From assembly GCA_900466875.1 (NCBI GenBank), contig UBNQ01000020.1:1-64000 (forward strand): 64,000 nucleotides of DNA, in the 5' to 3' direction. Shown piece by piece: positions 1 to 8,809 of the stretch (the first letter of the stretch is position 1; every line of letters starts with the position of its first letter). Under the pieces are notes generated by a model. It saw only the letters and a program-made list of their open reading frames with translations. It was not told where the DNA came from and did no database searches. The DNA is from Hyphomicrobiales bacterium (GTDB lineage Bacteria > Pseudomonadota > Alphaproteobacteria > Rhizobiales > Rhizobiaceae). A program made the position numbers and the translations under genes.

Positions 1-590
1 CCGCCGAGGCCGAAGACGATTGCGGTGGAGCCGATCTCGACCTTAGCCGTGTTGATGACGGCGCCGATGCCGGTGGTGACGCCGCAACCGATATAGCAGA
101 CCTTGTCGAAGGGGGCGTCGGGATTGATCTTGGCGAGTGCGATCTCCGGCAGAACCGTGAAGTTCGCAAAGGTCGAGCAACCCATATAGTGGTGGATCTT
201 GTCCTTGCCGATCGAGAAGCGCGAGGTGCCGTCCGGCATCACGCCCTGGCCCTGGGTCGCGCGGATCGAGGTGCAGAGATTGGTCTTGCGGCTGGTGCAG
301 GAATAGCATTCACGGCATTCCGGCGTGTAGAGCGGGATGACGTGGTCGCCCTTCTTCAGCGAGGTGACACCTGGTCCGACATCGACGACGATGCCGGCAC
401 CTTCATGGCCGAGGATCGCCGGGAACAGGCCTTCCGGATCAGCGCCCGAGAGGGTGAAATCGTCGGTATGGCAGATACCGGTCGCCTTGACCTCGATCAG
501 CACTTCGCCAGCTTTCGGGCCGTCGAGCTGAACCGTCATCACTTCCAGCGGTTTTCCTGCCTGAACGGCAACGGCGGCGCGGACATCCAT
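1..590 (-). CDS. frmA: Class III alcohol dehydrogenase / S-(hydroxymethyl)glutathione dehydrogenase, 3' part missing
   Basis: This is the N-terminal 196 residues of a zinc-dependent medium-chain dehydrogenase; the gene runs off the left edge. The catalytic zinc ligands are visible at Cys40 (in GICHTD), His62 and Cys169. The structural-zinc cysteines are Cys92, Cys95, Cys98 and Cys106. The run TLSGADPEG is typical of class III enzymes, which oxidise the glutathione adduct of formaldehyde and also work as GSNO reductase. The start is the ATG preceded by a GGGAGTGAGGG-type ribosome binding site. It lies just downstream of xoxJ on the same strand, so it probably removes formaldehyde made by the XoxF methanol dehydrogenase. 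The family call is firm; the isoenzyme role is inferred from context. Confidence 0.93.
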   Translation of the reverse strand, partial: MDVRAAVAVQAGKPLEVMTVQLDGPKAGEVLIEVKATGICHTDDFTLSGADPEGLFPAILGHEGAGIVVDVGPGVTSLKKGDHVIPLYTPECRECYSCTSRKTNLCTSIRATQGQGVMPDGTSRFSIGKDKIHHYMGCSTFANFTVLPEIALAKINPDAPFDKVCYIGCGVTTGIGAVINTAKVEIGSTAIVFGLG

Positions 591-663
591 CTTTCCCTCA
601 CTCCCCTTTGAATATCCCTTGAGACAGGCCGGCTCTTTTCCGGCCGCAAGCCTGCCCTTATCT

Positions 664-1560
664 TCACTGGGTAATTCTCTGATCCCGTTCGTCGAGCAGC
701 GGCACGCCATAATCCAGCAACAGCTTGTCGATTTTCGCCTGGTTTTCCCTGATGAACGTATTGAGTGTGCGCTTCCAGCTCTGGTCGGAGGGGCGAACTC
801 CCATGGTGATCCGGTAGATCATGCGCTGGCCGCCCTTTTCATGGATAAGCGGCACGAGTGTCATCTCGGCACCGGATCGAGAGGCATAATAACCGGCCAT
901 CGGCCCCCAGAGGACTGCGGCATCGATGGCCCCCGACTGCATGTCACGCATCGCCAGTTCCGCCATGGATGGCATGGCGCGCGTATCGACCATCAGTGGA
1001 TAGACCTTCGCCTTCCCCATCAGCTTTGCCTTGGCCATGTTGGCCGTCGGCGGCGTGCCCTCCACAACCCCGATGCGCTTGTCTTTAAGCTTCGGGTCGG
1101 CGAGCGTTTCGACACCCGACAGATCGCCGCCTTTCCGATAGACCAGGACATAGGACGAACGGTAATAGGCATTGGTGTTCTGCACCAACTCATCTCCCTG
1201 CGCATATCCCATGATGATGTCGCAGCGATTGGCACCGAGCGTGTTGCGCACGAAACCATTGATCGAGGGAAACCACGTATAGGCGACCGATTTTCGTCCC
1301 GTCGCCTCCGCAACAATCTGTGCCAATTTGTCCTCGAAACCCTCGCCGCTTTGATCGGAAAACGGCATGTTGGACGGATCGGCGCAGACGCGCAGAACAT
1401 CCGGATCGACAAGTTCTCCCGCCGCGCCAAGACCAGCCCCTTGCGCATGAGCCTGATGTGTCATGACGCTCATCACTGCTGCGAAAATCGCCATCATCCA
1501 TCCGCCGTGAGCGGGATTCCGCACTATGGGAAAGATGCCGGGCAAAACACGATGCGCCAT
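664..1560 (-). CDS. xoxJ: XoxJ-like periplasmic binding protein associated with quinoprotein methanol dehydrogenase
   Basis: The product is a 298-residue exported protein with a signal segment ending near AHAQ. The fold is of the extracellular solute-binding type (family 3 related), as in MoxJ/XoxJ proteins encoded beside PQQ-dependent dehydrogenases. The frame stays open for 77 codons further upstream, but this ATG sits one base after the xoxG stop, which fits translational coupling. XoxJ proteins are thought to help activate or mature XoxF in the periplasm rather than to serve a transporter; that role is from the family and not shown here. A general amino-acid-type binding protein is the alternative, but the xoxF-G-J order argues against it. 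Confidence 0.88.
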   Translation of the reverse strand: MAHRVLPGIFPIVRNPAHGGWMMAIFAAVMSVMTHQAHAQGAGLGAAGELVDPDVLRVCADPSNMPFSDQSGEGFEDKLAQIVAEATGRKSVAYTWFPSINGFVRNTLGANRCDIIMGYAQGDELVQNTNAYYRSSYVLVYRKGGDLSGVETLADPKLKDKRIGVVEGTPPTANMAKAKLMGKAKVYPLMVDTRAMPSMAELAMRDMQSGAIDAAVLWGPMAGYYASRSGAEMTLVPLIHEKGGQRMIYRITMGVRPSDQSWKRTLNTFIRENQAKIDKLLLDYGVPLLDERDQRITQ

Positions 1561-1561
1561 G

Positions 1562-2107
1562 TCAGCCTCCCATACAGGAGGTTTCGTAGTCTCTCGCCCC
1601 TTGCGGTTTGTCGGCCTTTTTCGGCGGACGACCGCGGGGGGCTGCACCGACCGCACGAGCCCGCAGATAGACGTAGATGTCGTCGAGATAACAGTAGACA
1701 TTCTTGTTATCGCCAAAAGCCGGCATGACGTTTTCCTTGCCGCCACCGACATTTTTGCGCCCCTCCGCCACGATCGACAGGAAACTCGCATAATCCATCC
1801 GCTTGAGACTATCGGCTAACGCCGGCGCGTAACTGGACCCGACACCATCTGGCCCATGACAGACATGACAGTCGGAATGATACCGCCGGTAGCCGCTGAA
1901 CGTATACCAGTCGACCGTACCGTCCGCCTGGATCTTGAAGGTCGGATTTCCCTCCTTGTCGAGAAACTTGCCATCCTCCTCGGTCGCCGCCGCGGCCTTT
2001 TCCTTGTCGTCGTCGGCGAAGGCCATTCCGGATGTTGGAAATGGGCCGGATGTCAGAAACGAAATTATCACGATGCCAAATGCGAGAGCTGCATTGCGAA
2101 AAGCCAT
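1562..2107 (-). CDS. xoxG: XoxG-like c-type cytochrome, electron acceptor of XoxF
   Basis: The product is a 181-residue exported monohaem cytochrome c. After a signal peptide and an acidic/lysine-rich linker (about residues 31-50), the haem site CHVCH lies at residues 80-84, and Met128 in ENVMPAFG is the likely sixth ligand. It matches the methanol-metabolism-related cytochrome family encoded directly after xoxF, which takes electrons from the reduced PQQ enzyme. It lies 173 bases downstream of xoxF, separated by a possible stem-loop, and is followed immediately by xoxJ. The proline/lysine-rich C-terminus holds an additional lone cysteine near the end. Confidence 0.9.
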   Translation of the reverse strand: MAFRNAALAFGIVIISFLTSGPFPTSGMAFADDDKEKAAAATEEDGKFLDKEGNPTFKIQADGTVDWYTFSGYRRYHSDCHVCHGPDGVGSSYAPALADSLKRMDYASFLSIVAEGRKNVGGGKENVMPAFGDNKNVYCYLDDIYVYLRARAVGAAPRGRPPKKADKPQGARDYETSCMGG

Positions 2108-2134
2108 TGATGAACCTCACATGTGAAACACTTC

Positions 2135-2168
2135 GGGAGCGATGAAAAAGCCCCGCCTCAAAGCTCCC
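2135..2168. other. Possible intercistronic stem-loop between xoxF and xoxG
   Basis: A perfect 6-base inverted repeat (GGGAGC at 2135-2140, GCTCCC at 2163-2168) encloses a 22-base loop in the 173-base gap between xoxF and xoxG. Such a hairpin could stabilise the abundant xoxF message or partly stop transcription. The stem is short, so this is suggestive only. Confidence 0.35.
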
Positions 2169-2280
2169 ACACAAATGAAGAAGCCTGCCCGCACAGTCGT
2201 TTCGGATGATCATTGATGCCCTGAGGGCGCCTTGAGGGCCGCGCCACACGAGCGCGACCCGTCGACGGAGGATTCCGTGG

Positions 2281-4203
2281 TCAGTTGTCCGGGAGGCCGA
2301 ACACCGTCAGCTGGCCGCCGAGCGTGGTGTAGTCGGCAAGCGCCGCATATCCACCGACAGCACCGAGGCCTGCCGTTCCGACAACGGCGGTTTCATCCTG
2401 ACCGCCGCGTCCCTGGTCCACCGCGCCATGCCATGCCGCAGCATTTTCGGGGGAAAGCAGGCCACCGGCAAGACCGATGCCGGCCCAGCCGCCAACACCC
2501 GAGAGCACGGCGATATACTGTTTGCCGTCATGTTCGAACGTGTTGATATTGCCGATAATGCCGGAAGGCGTCTTGAACTTGTAAAGTTCCTTGCCCTTCA
2601 GATCGACGGCCTTGATATAGCCTTCAAGCGTTCCGTAGAAGACCACGTCACCAGCCGTGGCAAGTGCTCCTGACCAGACCGAGAACTGTTCCGGTATAGA
2701 CCAGACGATCTCCCCCTTGGCAGCATCCCAGGCAATGAAATTGCCCATGCCGCCATGGCTTTCCGGCGCCGGATACATCGAGACGGTGGCTCCGACATAA
2801 GGCTGGCCGGCCGTATAGCTCACCTTGTAAGGCTCGTAATCCATGCAGACATGGTTGGTCGGCACGTAGAAAAGGCCCGTTTTCGGTGAATAGGTCGCCG
2901 GCTGCTGATCCTTCGACCCGAGTGCTGCGGGACAAATGCCGGTGGAGTTGACGTCCTCGCCATTCTGCTGCGTCGAATATTTCGCGACCACCTGTGGCCG
3001 GCCATATTGCTCGCTTTTCGGATCCATCACGACTTCCGTCGCCCAGTTGACCTTCGGATCGTATTTCTTGGCCACCAGCAATTCGCCGCTCACCCGATCC
3101 AGCGTATAGCCGAAGCCGTTTCGGTCGAGATGCACCAGAACATCATGTTTCTTGCCGTTAACCTCCATGCCGTCGACGAGAATGTTCTCGTTGACGCCGT
3201 CATAATCCCACTCGTCATGCGGGGTCATCTGGTAGAGCCATTTGGCTTTGCCCGTATCGGCATCGCGCGCCATCAAGGTCATCGACCAGCGATTGTCGCC
3301 AGGCCTTTGAACCGGGTTCCAGGTCGAGGGATTGCCGGTGCCGTAATAGATGAGGTTGGACTTCGCATCGTAGGAGAACCAGCCCCAGGTAGTGCCGCCG
3401 CCGGTCTTCCACTGCTCGCCTTCCCAGGTATTCATGCCGGAATCCTTGCCGACCGGCTTGCCCAGATGGGTGGTCTTTTCCGGGTCGATCAGCGTTTCGG
3501 CATCAGGCCCGGTCGAATAGGCTTTCCACGCGAGCGAACCGTCCTTCAGGTTATAGGCCGCAGTCCAGCCGCGAACGCCGAATTCGGCGCCCGAAATTCC
3601 GATCAGCACCTTGTCCTTGACCACAAGCGGCGCAGCCGTGCCGGATTCGCCCTTGCCGCCATCGATCTGATCGCCGTTCTTCACCGACCACACGACCTTG
3701 CCGGTCTTGGCATCGAGCGCCACCACTGTCGTATCGGCCTGGTTCAGGATGATCTTGCCGTCACCATAGGCTACCCCGCGATTGACGGTGTCGCAGCACA
3801 TGATGCCGATGACGTTCGGGTCCTGCTTGGGTTCGTATTTCCAGAGGATCTTGCCGTCGTTCTTGAGATCGAGCGCATAGACGATATTCGGGAACGGCGT
3901 GTGAATATACATCACGTCGCCGATAACCAGCGGTCCACCCTCATGGCCTCTGAGGACGCCGGTGGAAAAGGTCCATTTCACCTGCAGGTTCTTGACGTTG
4001 CCTGCGGTGATTTCCTTGAGTTCCGAATAACGGTGGTTGGCATAGTTGCCGGTCGGCATTGCCCAGTTCTTCGGGTCTTTGGCAAGCTTGGTCAGGTCGT
4101 CGTTGGCGACAGCCGCCCCGGCAAAGCCCGTGGCCAGAACGCCCGCCGTCGCCAGTGGTAGAAATAGATTTCGTGCAATGTTGGAATTGACAGGTATCCG
4201 CAT
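2281..4203 (-). CDS. xoxF: Lanthanide-dependent PQQ methanol dehydrogenase XoxF
   Basis: The product is a 640-residue exported quinoprotein (signal peptide ending near AAVAN), an eight-bladed propeller enzyme that oxidises methanol in the periplasm and passes electrons to cytochrome c. The adjacent cysteine pair that forms the vicinal disulfide over PQQ is at 136-137 (GIMCCDTV). By alignment to MxaF-type sequences, the metal ligands are Glu207 (in SGAE), Asn291 (in GTGNP) and catalytic Asp333. Asp335 two residues later (HDEWDYDG) is the extra acidic ligand found in lanthanide enzymes; calcium MxaF has Ala there. The start is an ATG preceded by GGGAGGA. It is the first gene of xoxF-G-J and is divergent from 4620. 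No mxaF or mxaI is present in the window. Confidence 0.95.
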   Translation of the reverse strand: MRIPVNSNIARNLFLPLATAGVLATGFAGAAVANDDLTKLAKDPKNWAMPTGNYANHRYSELKEITAGNVKNLQVKWTFSTGVLRGHEGGPLVIGDVMYIHTPFPNIVYALDLKNDGKILWKYEPKQDPNVIGIMCCDTVNRGVAYGDGKIILNQADTTVVALDAKTGKVVWSVKNGDQIDGGKGESGTAAPLVVKDKVLIGISGAEFGVRGWTAAYNLKDGSLAWKAYSTGPDAETLIDPEKTTHLGKPVGKDSGMNTWEGEQWKTGGGTTWGWFSYDAKSNLIYYGTGNPSTWNPVQRPGDNRWSMTLMARDADTGKAKWLYQMTPHDEWDYDGVNENILVDGMEVNGKKHDVLVHLDRNGFGYTLDRVSGELLVAKKYDPKVNWATEVVMDPKSEQYGRPQVVAKYSTQQNGEDVNSTGICPAALGSKDQQPATYSPKTGLFYVPTNHVCMDYEPYKVSYTAGQPYVGATVSMYPAPESHGGMGNFIAWDAAKGEIVWSIPEQFSVWSGALATAGDVVFYGTLEGYIKAVDLKGKELYKFKTPSGIIGNINTFEHDGKQYIAVLSGVGGWAGIGLAGGLLSPENAAAWHGAVDQGRGGQDETAVVGTAGLGAVGGYAALADYTTLGGQLTVFGLPDN

Positions 4204-4619
4204 GTGAAATCCTCCCGATGCTTATTATCCACGCACGGTTCGTCGTCGCGAACCGTCGCGTGCTCCAGCGCAGCCAAGTGATTTTCTCAATGTGCGGGAA
4301 ACGTTTCCGTCAGCGTGTCACGGTAAAAGGATGGGCCAAGGGCACCTTTACTGCCCACCCGATAGGCCTGCGGATCTTGCCTCTCCCAAAAACAAGACCT
4401 TGAAGCCGGAAACTGGTTAAAAGATAGGGTATTACATTAATCGCGGCAAGTGTATTATTCGTGGTGACTTGATCTATAATTGAGTTTGCTGCTGCGCCAC
4501 ATATTTTATTGCAACCGCTAATGAGTATTACTTAGTTAAAATGATTGTTAATTTGAAGATGATTTCGGAATTCTCTTTGAGCATCGGGAGTACAATGCCA
4601 TGAACAAGGAAGGTTTTTG
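4204..4619. promoter_or_regulatory. Divergent promoter region of xoxF and the 4620 gene
   Basis: These 416 bases lie between two divergent starts and show no convincing coding potential. The half nearest 4620 is clearly AT-richer than the surroundings (about 4420-4600). Next to the xoxF ribosome binding site there is an inverted repeat, annotated separately. Promoters for both directions must lie here; I could not place confident -35/-10 boxes. Confidence 0.6.
4235..4256. repeat. Inverted repeat in the xoxF leader
   Basis: ACGGTTCG (4235-4242) and CGAACCGT (4249-4256) are perfect reverse complements separated by six bases. They lie about 30-50 bases upstream of the xoxF start codon. The element may be an operator or a 5' leader hairpin. 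No regulator family can be assigned from the sequence alone. Confidence 0.5.
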
Positions 4620-4964
4620 ATGTTTATCAGAATTTTTCGGCTCTCACTCTTCTTCGTTGCACTCTGCTCAACTACAACCGTCGCGGCGCGGGACGACTAC
4701 CCGACGGTTGCAATAGTCGATTATGTTCATGGTTGCATGAAAGCGAACGGCGAAACACGAAACGCACTTCAAAGTTGTTCTTGTTCGATCGATGTCATTT
4801 CGTCGATCGTGCCCTATGAGCGTTACGAGGCGGCCGAAACTTTTATGAGCCTGGGCCTGCAGACGGGCGAGCGGGGCGTGCTCTTTCGACAGGGAGCCGT
4901 TGCGAGATCAGCCGTCTCCGAGCTGCGACGCGCGCAGGCAGAGGCGGATGTGCGTTGTTTCTGA
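4620..4964 (+). CDS. Small exported cysteine-containing protein next to xoxF
   Basis: The product is a 114-residue protein with a clear N-terminal signal peptide (hydrophobic residues 5-22, then VAAR). The mature part has cysteines at 39, 53, 55 and 113, with a CSC pair. The start is the ATG preceded by AAGGAAGG; a TTG one codon earlier is less likely. I recall similar short exported proteins beside PQQ methanol dehydrogenase genes, but no function is known to me. Its divergent position to xoxF and the oxidisable cysteines suggest a periplasmic accessory role in the methanol-oxidising system. That is inference. Confidence 0.75.
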   Translation: MFIRIFRLSLFFVALCSTTTVAARDDYPTVAIVDYVHGCMKANGETRNALQSCSCSIDVISSIVPYERYEAAETFMSLGLQTGERGVLFRQGAVARSAVSELRRAQAEADVRCF

Positions 4965-4995
4965 CCGTGCTACCAATTCGCCGGCGGCTGAAAAT

Positions 4996-5205
4996 TCAGA
5001 CCTTGCGACCCTTTTCGGGAAATGCGCATTTCCAGCGAACAATCTTTACTGCAGGGTGTTGGCCCGACCATTTCGCGATTTCCGCCGGCGCCAGGATCAT
5101 GCATTGGAACAGCGAACCGCGGCTCTCGAAAAGCAGGTGCTCATTGCGGCAATCGCTGGGATTGGCCAACAGGCACACCGTCAGGACGAGATCGACCATG
5201 TTCAT
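4996..5205 (-). CDS. Small conserved cysteine-containing protein
   Basis: The product is 69 residues with cysteines at 11, 19, 35 and 60 and a patterned sequence (CLLANPSDC, then FQCM, PAEIAKW, HPAVKIVRWKC). The pattern resembles a family of very short proteins common in rhizobia. A good ribosome binding site (AGGAGAGGGG) precedes the ATG, and competing frames on the other strand look random. It is convergent with 4620-4964 and divergent from the cytochrome gene at 5464. There is no signal peptide, so it is probably cytoplasmic. Function is unknown. Confidence 0.65.
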   Translation of the reverse strand: MNMVDLVLTVCLLANPSDCRNEHLLFESRGSLFQCMILAPAEIAKWSGQHPAVKIVRWKCAFPEKGRKV

Positions 5206-5463
5206 CGCAAGCCCCTCTCCTGCATCATTTGGACCGCGATTTCATCGGCCTGCAGGCGCTGTCAGCAGGCTGCAGATTACGCCTGGCCGAAAAAGCCGTC
5301 AATCAGACACGCCGAACATACGCAATTTCTAATGCAACTTTATTTTGCAAATGGCCCGAGTTCGGGATGTTGACTTAGCATGATGACGAACTACCCTTGC
5401 GTGTGCAGGCGTGGTGGCGGACAGAGTGGACCCGTCACCGCTCATGCTTTTGGGAGGAACTCT

Positions 5464-5844
5464 ATGCGTGCCATCTGTTTTATTGGCGCCATCGGCCTCG
5501 TGTTGCCGATGGCGGGCTATGCCTTTGGCCAGGATGCGGCCGCGGGTGAAAAGGTATTTGCGAAATGCAAGGCCTGTCATGTGTCCGACACCGATCAGAA
5601 CAAGATCGGACCTTCGCTGAAAGGGCTGTTTGGGCGAACGGCAGGATCCCATGAGGGCTTCAAATATTCGGCTGCCATGAGCGATGCCGGCAAGGGCGGC
5701 ATGGTGTGGGACGAGGTGACACTCGCCACCTATCTCCATGACCCAAAAGGCGTCGTCAAAGGCACCAAAATGGCGTTCGTCGGGCTGAAGGTGGACAAGG
5801 ATGTGGCCGATGTCATCGCCTATCTGAAGCAGTTTTCGCCGTGA
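5464..5844 (+). CDS. Class I c-type cytochrome (cytochrome c2 / c550 type)
   Basis: The product is a 126-residue exported monohaem cytochrome c. After the signal peptide (ending near FGQDA), the haem motif CKACH is at residues 35-39 and Met103 (GTKMAF) is the expected axial ligand, in the usual c2 fold. The ATG at this position has GGGAGG upstream; the frame is open earlier but that part has no signal peptide. Its position in the xox cluster suggests it carries electrons from the XoxF/XoxG couple to the terminal oxidase. General respiratory cytochrome c2 is the alternative. The region upstream (5206-5463) contains its promoter and nothing else I recognise. Confidence 0.9.
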   Translation: MRAICFIGAIGLVLPMAGYAFGQDAAAGEKVFAKCKACHVSDTDQNKIGPSLKGLFGRTAGSHEGFKYSAAMSDAGKGGMVWDEVTLATYLHDPKGVVKGTKMAFVGLKVDKDVADVIAYLKQFSP

Positions 5845-5846
5845 CA

Positions 5847-5865
5847 GCGGGCGTCGGCGGCCCGC
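5847..5865. terminator. Hairpin between convergent genes
   Basis: GCGGGC (5847-5852) pairs perfectly with GCCCGC (5860-5865) around a 7-base loop, right after the cytochrome stop and just before the stop of the opposing operon. There is no T-tract, so it may act as a weak bidirectional terminator. Confidence 0.5.
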
Positions 5866-5871
5866 CTCGCT

Positions 5872-6501
5872 TCACTGGGCGGATGGAGCCTCGGCGAGCG
5901 TCCTGACCAGTGCGTAAAGGCGCTGCTCGATCAATGTCGGCACCTCGCAGACATAGGTGAGCGACTGAACGCGTTCCTGGAAAATGCGCGTCTGGAACAT
6001 CAGCTGTTCGCTGCGCAGCGTCACCTGGTTCTGGTCGGCATCAGGCCTTGCCCGCACGGCATCGAGCGCAGAGCCTTCCCGGCGAAGGCTGGCCGCCAGA
6101 TCGCGCTGGCGATGCGCATAACGGGCGATACCGGAGATGACATGGCTGCGCTCGCCATTCATCTTGTCAAACAGACCCTGTATCAGCATGGCGATATGTT
6201 GTGGCCGCTGGTCTGTCGGTAACGTGTCGCGATAGGCTTTGATCTTCTCTTGCGCTTCCGGCAGCGGAAGGCGTCGTGCTGCGAGATCATCCACCAGTTC
6301 CGACACCGCCTTATCCTTTGACCAGTCTGCGGCCTGTGGCGGCAGCTCTGGCCCGGTCCAAATCTGGCCGATTGACAGTTCGGGCACCTTGCGCTGGATG
6401 CAGGGCCAGTCCGGATCGTCTCCTTGAGCGGAGAACGCCGGCGATGACAATGCTGCATACCCCAAGATCACAGCGATCAGAACACGCATGATCGGCAGCA
6501 T
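5872..6501 (-). CDS. Exported protein of the quinoprotein-associated ABC cluster
   Basis: The product is 209 residues with a signal peptide (ending near PAFSAQG) and a largely helical, charged mature region with no motif I recognise. Its start overlaps the permease stop by one base (TGATG), so it is the last gene of the six-gene ABC operon. In position it corresponds to the exported protein that follows the permease in lanthanide-uptake (lut) clusters. A further ATG four codons on (6489) is an alternative start. Function is inferred from neighbourhood only. Confidence 0.7.
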   Translation of the reverse strand: MLPIMRVLIAVILGYAALSSPAFSAQGDDPDWPCIQRKVPELSIGQIWTGPELPPQAADWSKDKAVSELVDDLAARRLPLPEAQEKIKAYRDTLPTDQRPQHIAMLIQGLFDKMNGERSHVISGIARYAHRQRDLAASLRREGSALDAVRARPDADQNQVTLRSEQLMFQTRIFQERVQSLTYVCEVPTLIEQRLYALVRTLAEAPSAQ

Positions 6502-7367
6502 CAGCCATTTCCTCCCGTATCCCTTTTGCGGCTCAACAGCCCTTTGGCAGGATCATAGGCGAGGATGGCGCCGCCGAGAAAAAACACGGTGAAACCGCAA
6601 ACGACCGCAAGCGATGTCCAGTCGACCCGGCCGTAAAGCGCGAAGCGGATCAGTTCCACCGCATAGGTGAAAGGATTCGCTTGGCAGATATGGAAAAGAG
6701 GTGGGCTAGATTCCTGAATTCGCCAAAGCGGGTAGAGCGCCGAGGATGCAAAATACATCGGAAAGATCACGAAATTCATGATGCCGGCAAAATTTTCCAG
6801 CTGGCGGATCATCGATGACAGCAGCATGCCGAGCGAACACAGCATCATGCCGGCCAGAACCAATGCCGGCAGGACCAGCAGGTAACCGATCAACGGCGGC
6901 TTGACGCTCCAGAACCAGGCGATGGCAAGAAACACATAGACCTGCAAAACCGAGACGGCGACACCGGCCAGAAGTTTCGAGACCAGCAGAAACCAGCGCG
7001 GAAACGGGCTGACGAGCAGGGTGCGCATGTTGCCCATCTCGCGGTCATAAACCATGGAAAGCGACGACTGCATGCCGGAAAACAACAGGATCATGCCGCA
7101 GAGACCCGGCGTGATATAGACCTCGTAGAGGACATAGGTCTTGTAGGGCGGGATGATCGACACGCCCAGAACCTGACGGAAGCCGGCGGCAAAGACGAAC
7201 AACCACAAAAGCGGCCGGACCAGCGAGGAGACGAAACGTTCGCGCTGATTGAGGAAACGCAGGCCCTCGCGAAGCATGATGCCGGTGAGGCAGGCACCGT
7301 ATTGAGCGAAGCCAAAGCCGCGTGATGGGCCGCCCGAGATGGTGCCGGTCTGGGCGGGAATGCTCAT
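6501..7367 (-). CDS. lutF: ABC-2 type permease, PQQ-alcohol-dehydrogenase-associated (LutF/PedC-like)
   Basis: The product is a 288-residue inner-membrane protein with about six hydrophobic segments and the ABC-2 layout. It belongs to the permease family that sits beside PQQ-dependent alcohol dehydrogenases. In Methylorubrum (lut) and Pseudomonas putida (PedA1A2BC) this ABC system is needed for lanthanide acquisition. The start overlaps the ATPase stop by four bases (ATGA), which indicates tight coupling. Export of a product is the alternative, since ABC-2 permeases are usually exporters. Confidence 0.85.
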   Translation of the reverse strand: MSIPAQTGTISGGPSRGFGFAQYGACLTGIMLREGLRFLNQRERFVSSLVRPLLWLFVFAAGFRQVLGVSIIPPYKTYVLYEVYITPGLCGMILLFSGMQSSLSMVYDREMGNMRTLLVSPFPRWFLLVSKLLAGVAVSVLQVYVFLAIAWFWSVKPPLIGYLLVLPALVLAGMMLCSLGMLLSSMIRQLENFAGIMNFVIFPMYFASSALYPLWRIQESSPPLFHICQANPFTYAVELIRFALYGRVDWTSLAVVCGFTVFFLGGAILAYDPAKGLLSRKRDTGGNG

Positions 7368-8236
7368 CGCACCACTCCGACCAACGGAGCCATCGCTTCA
7401 ATCTCGCAGTTTGCGGCAAGGTCGCTCCTCCCCCCAATCGCCGCTGTGGTAACCACGCTCAATCCGGAATGCAAAGCTCCGCTCGTCAAACCTGCGAAAG
7501 CCCCGCCGATATCCCTCGCACCCTCCTGCCGCACCACATCCGCAACCGCCCCCGCCACCAGCACGCGTCCCTTGTCGAGGATCACCACATCGTCGGCCTG
7601 ATCCACCTCGTCGATCAGATGCGTTGCCCAAAATACGCTCAAGCCGGTCTGTTTCACCAACGCCCGGATTGCCGCTAGGATGTCGGCGCGCGAGCGGATA
7701 TCCAGCCCGACCGTGGCTTCGTCGAGCAAAAGCAAGGATGGCCGATGCAACAGCGCCCGCACGATCTCCACACGCCGCATCTGTCCGCCTGAGAGATTGC
7801 GGGCCTTGTCGTGCAGCCGGTCAGCCATATCGACCTGCGCCAGCAGCTCCCTGATCCGCACCATTGCATCCCGCCTGCCCATACCATGCAGCGCCGCGTG
7901 ATAGGCGAGGTTCTGGCCGACGGAGAGGTCGAGATCGAGCGTGCGCGCCTGAAAGACGATGCCGAGCCGGCGCAGAGCTTCGCCCGGTTCACGCCTGATA
8001 TCCCGGCCGAAGACGCGGATCGATCCCTGGCGGGTGTCGTAAAGGTGGCTGACCAGCGAAAACAACGTTGTCTTGCCGGCGCCATTCAGACCCAGCAGAA
8101 CGGTGAAGCTACCTGCGGGAATGGAGAAGGAGACGGCATCGAGCGCTTTCTTTTGCCCATAGCAATGGCTGACCATGGCGACCTCCAGCGCCATGGTTTT
8201 TGCCACCCCATCCTCGTCACCGATACCGTGCATCAT
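7364..8236 (-). CDS. lutE: ABC transporter ATPase, PQQ-alcohol-dehydrogenase-associated (LutE/PedB-like)
   Basis: The product is a 290-residue ATPase. Walker A is GLNGAGKTT (about 49-57), the signature is LSGGQ (148-152), Walker B is LLLLDE (168-173), and a switch histidine lies in WATH. The frame is open further upstream but overlaps the preceding gene. Two consecutive ATG codons (8236 and 8233) follow a GGAGG, and the second has the better spacing. It pairs with the ABC-2 permease directly downstream. The role in lanthanide or quinoprotein function is from the lut/Ped family context. Confidence 0.88.
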   Translation of the reverse strand: MMHGIGDEDGVAKTMALEVAMVSHCYGQKKALDAVSFSIPAGSFTVLLGLNGAGKTTLFSLVSHLYDTRQGSIRVFGRDIRREPGEALRRLGIVFQARTLDLDLSVGQNLAYHAALHGMGRRDAMVRIRELLAQVDMADRLHDKARNLSGGQMRRVEIVRALLHRPSLLLLDEATVGLDIRSRADILAAIRALVKQTGLSVFWATHLIDEVDQADDVVILDKGRVLVAGAVADVVRQEGARDIGGAFAGLTSGALHSGLSVVTTAAIGGRSDLAANCEIEAMAPLVGVVR

Positions 8237-8292
8237 GCTTCCTCCTACGCCCGTGCCGCACCCGGCTCGCGGCCGCTCGAACCCATTCTTTT

Positions 8293-8781
8293 CTATTTGA
8301 TGGTAATCGTCCCCTTCATTCCCTTGTCGGCGAGATCCGGCACTGACCATGTGTAGCTACCGGGACGAACAGCGGTGAATTGCACCTGCATCGTGCCTTC
8401 GCTGTCGAATTCGAGCCACGCCGGCGCGCCGTTCATATGGACCTCGAGATCGTTGATGACGATCTGGTTCACCCAGACATTGCGGAACAGGTCGGTGACG
8501 AATTTGTATTCCAGCCCTGCGGCAGAAGTGATCTTCCAGCGATAGCCCTGCCCCGCCACCAGCTCGAAATCCTTGCGATTGACGGCAAAACTATCCTTTG
8601 CCGAGCCGAGCACCAGTTCCGGCACATCCTTGCTCGCCCGTGTTACCTTTTCAGCCGAAACCGCAGCTTTGGCTGCCGGCTTGTCGTCGTCATCATCATC
8701 CTTGTCCTGCGCAAAGCCGACGCCCGCTGACAGAAACACAGCCGCCAATGCGACCAACCCCAATGTCCGATAATCCAGCAT
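8293..8781 (-). CDS. Exported cupredoxin-like protein of the quinoprotein ABC cluster
   Basis: The product is 162 residues with a signal peptide (ending at GFAQ) and a run of six aspartates immediately after it (DKDDDDDDK). The C-terminal half has the beta-rich look of a cupredoxin (RPGSYTWSVPD near the end), but I do not see a complete copper-ligand set. The acidic run directly after the signal peptide could bind multivalent cations; that is speculation. It lies between the YVTN propeller gene and the ATPase gene in one operon. The ATG has GGAGGA upstream. Confidence 0.78.
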   Translation of the reverse strand: MLDYRTLGLVALAAVFLSAGVGFAQDKDDDDDDKPAAKAAVSAEKVTRASKDVPELVLGSAKDSFAVNRKDFELVAGQGYRWKITSAAGLEYKFVTDLFRNVWVNQIVINDLEVHMNGAPAWLEFDSEGTMQVQFTAVRPGSYTWSVPDLADKGMKGTITIK

Positions 8782-8809
8782 GCCTTCCTCCTCCCGTTAT
8801 CCCAGGTTT

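Noticed and set aside
619..1728. Plus-strand open frame (369 codons) opposite xoxJ and xoxG
   Set aside because: The minus-strand products have a signal peptide, a haem site and correct gene order; the plus-strand product has none.
4900..5378. Overlapping plus-strand frames of 118-157 codons between the two small methanol-cluster genes
   Set aside because: Three frames overlap each other with no ribosome binding site or motif; the minus-strand 69-codon gene is the better candidate.
7364..8350. Longer version of the LutE-like ATPase starting at 8350
   Set aside because: The extra 38 codons overlap the previous gene and read as shadow sequence; the GGAGG followed by ATG-ATG at 8236 is the better start.
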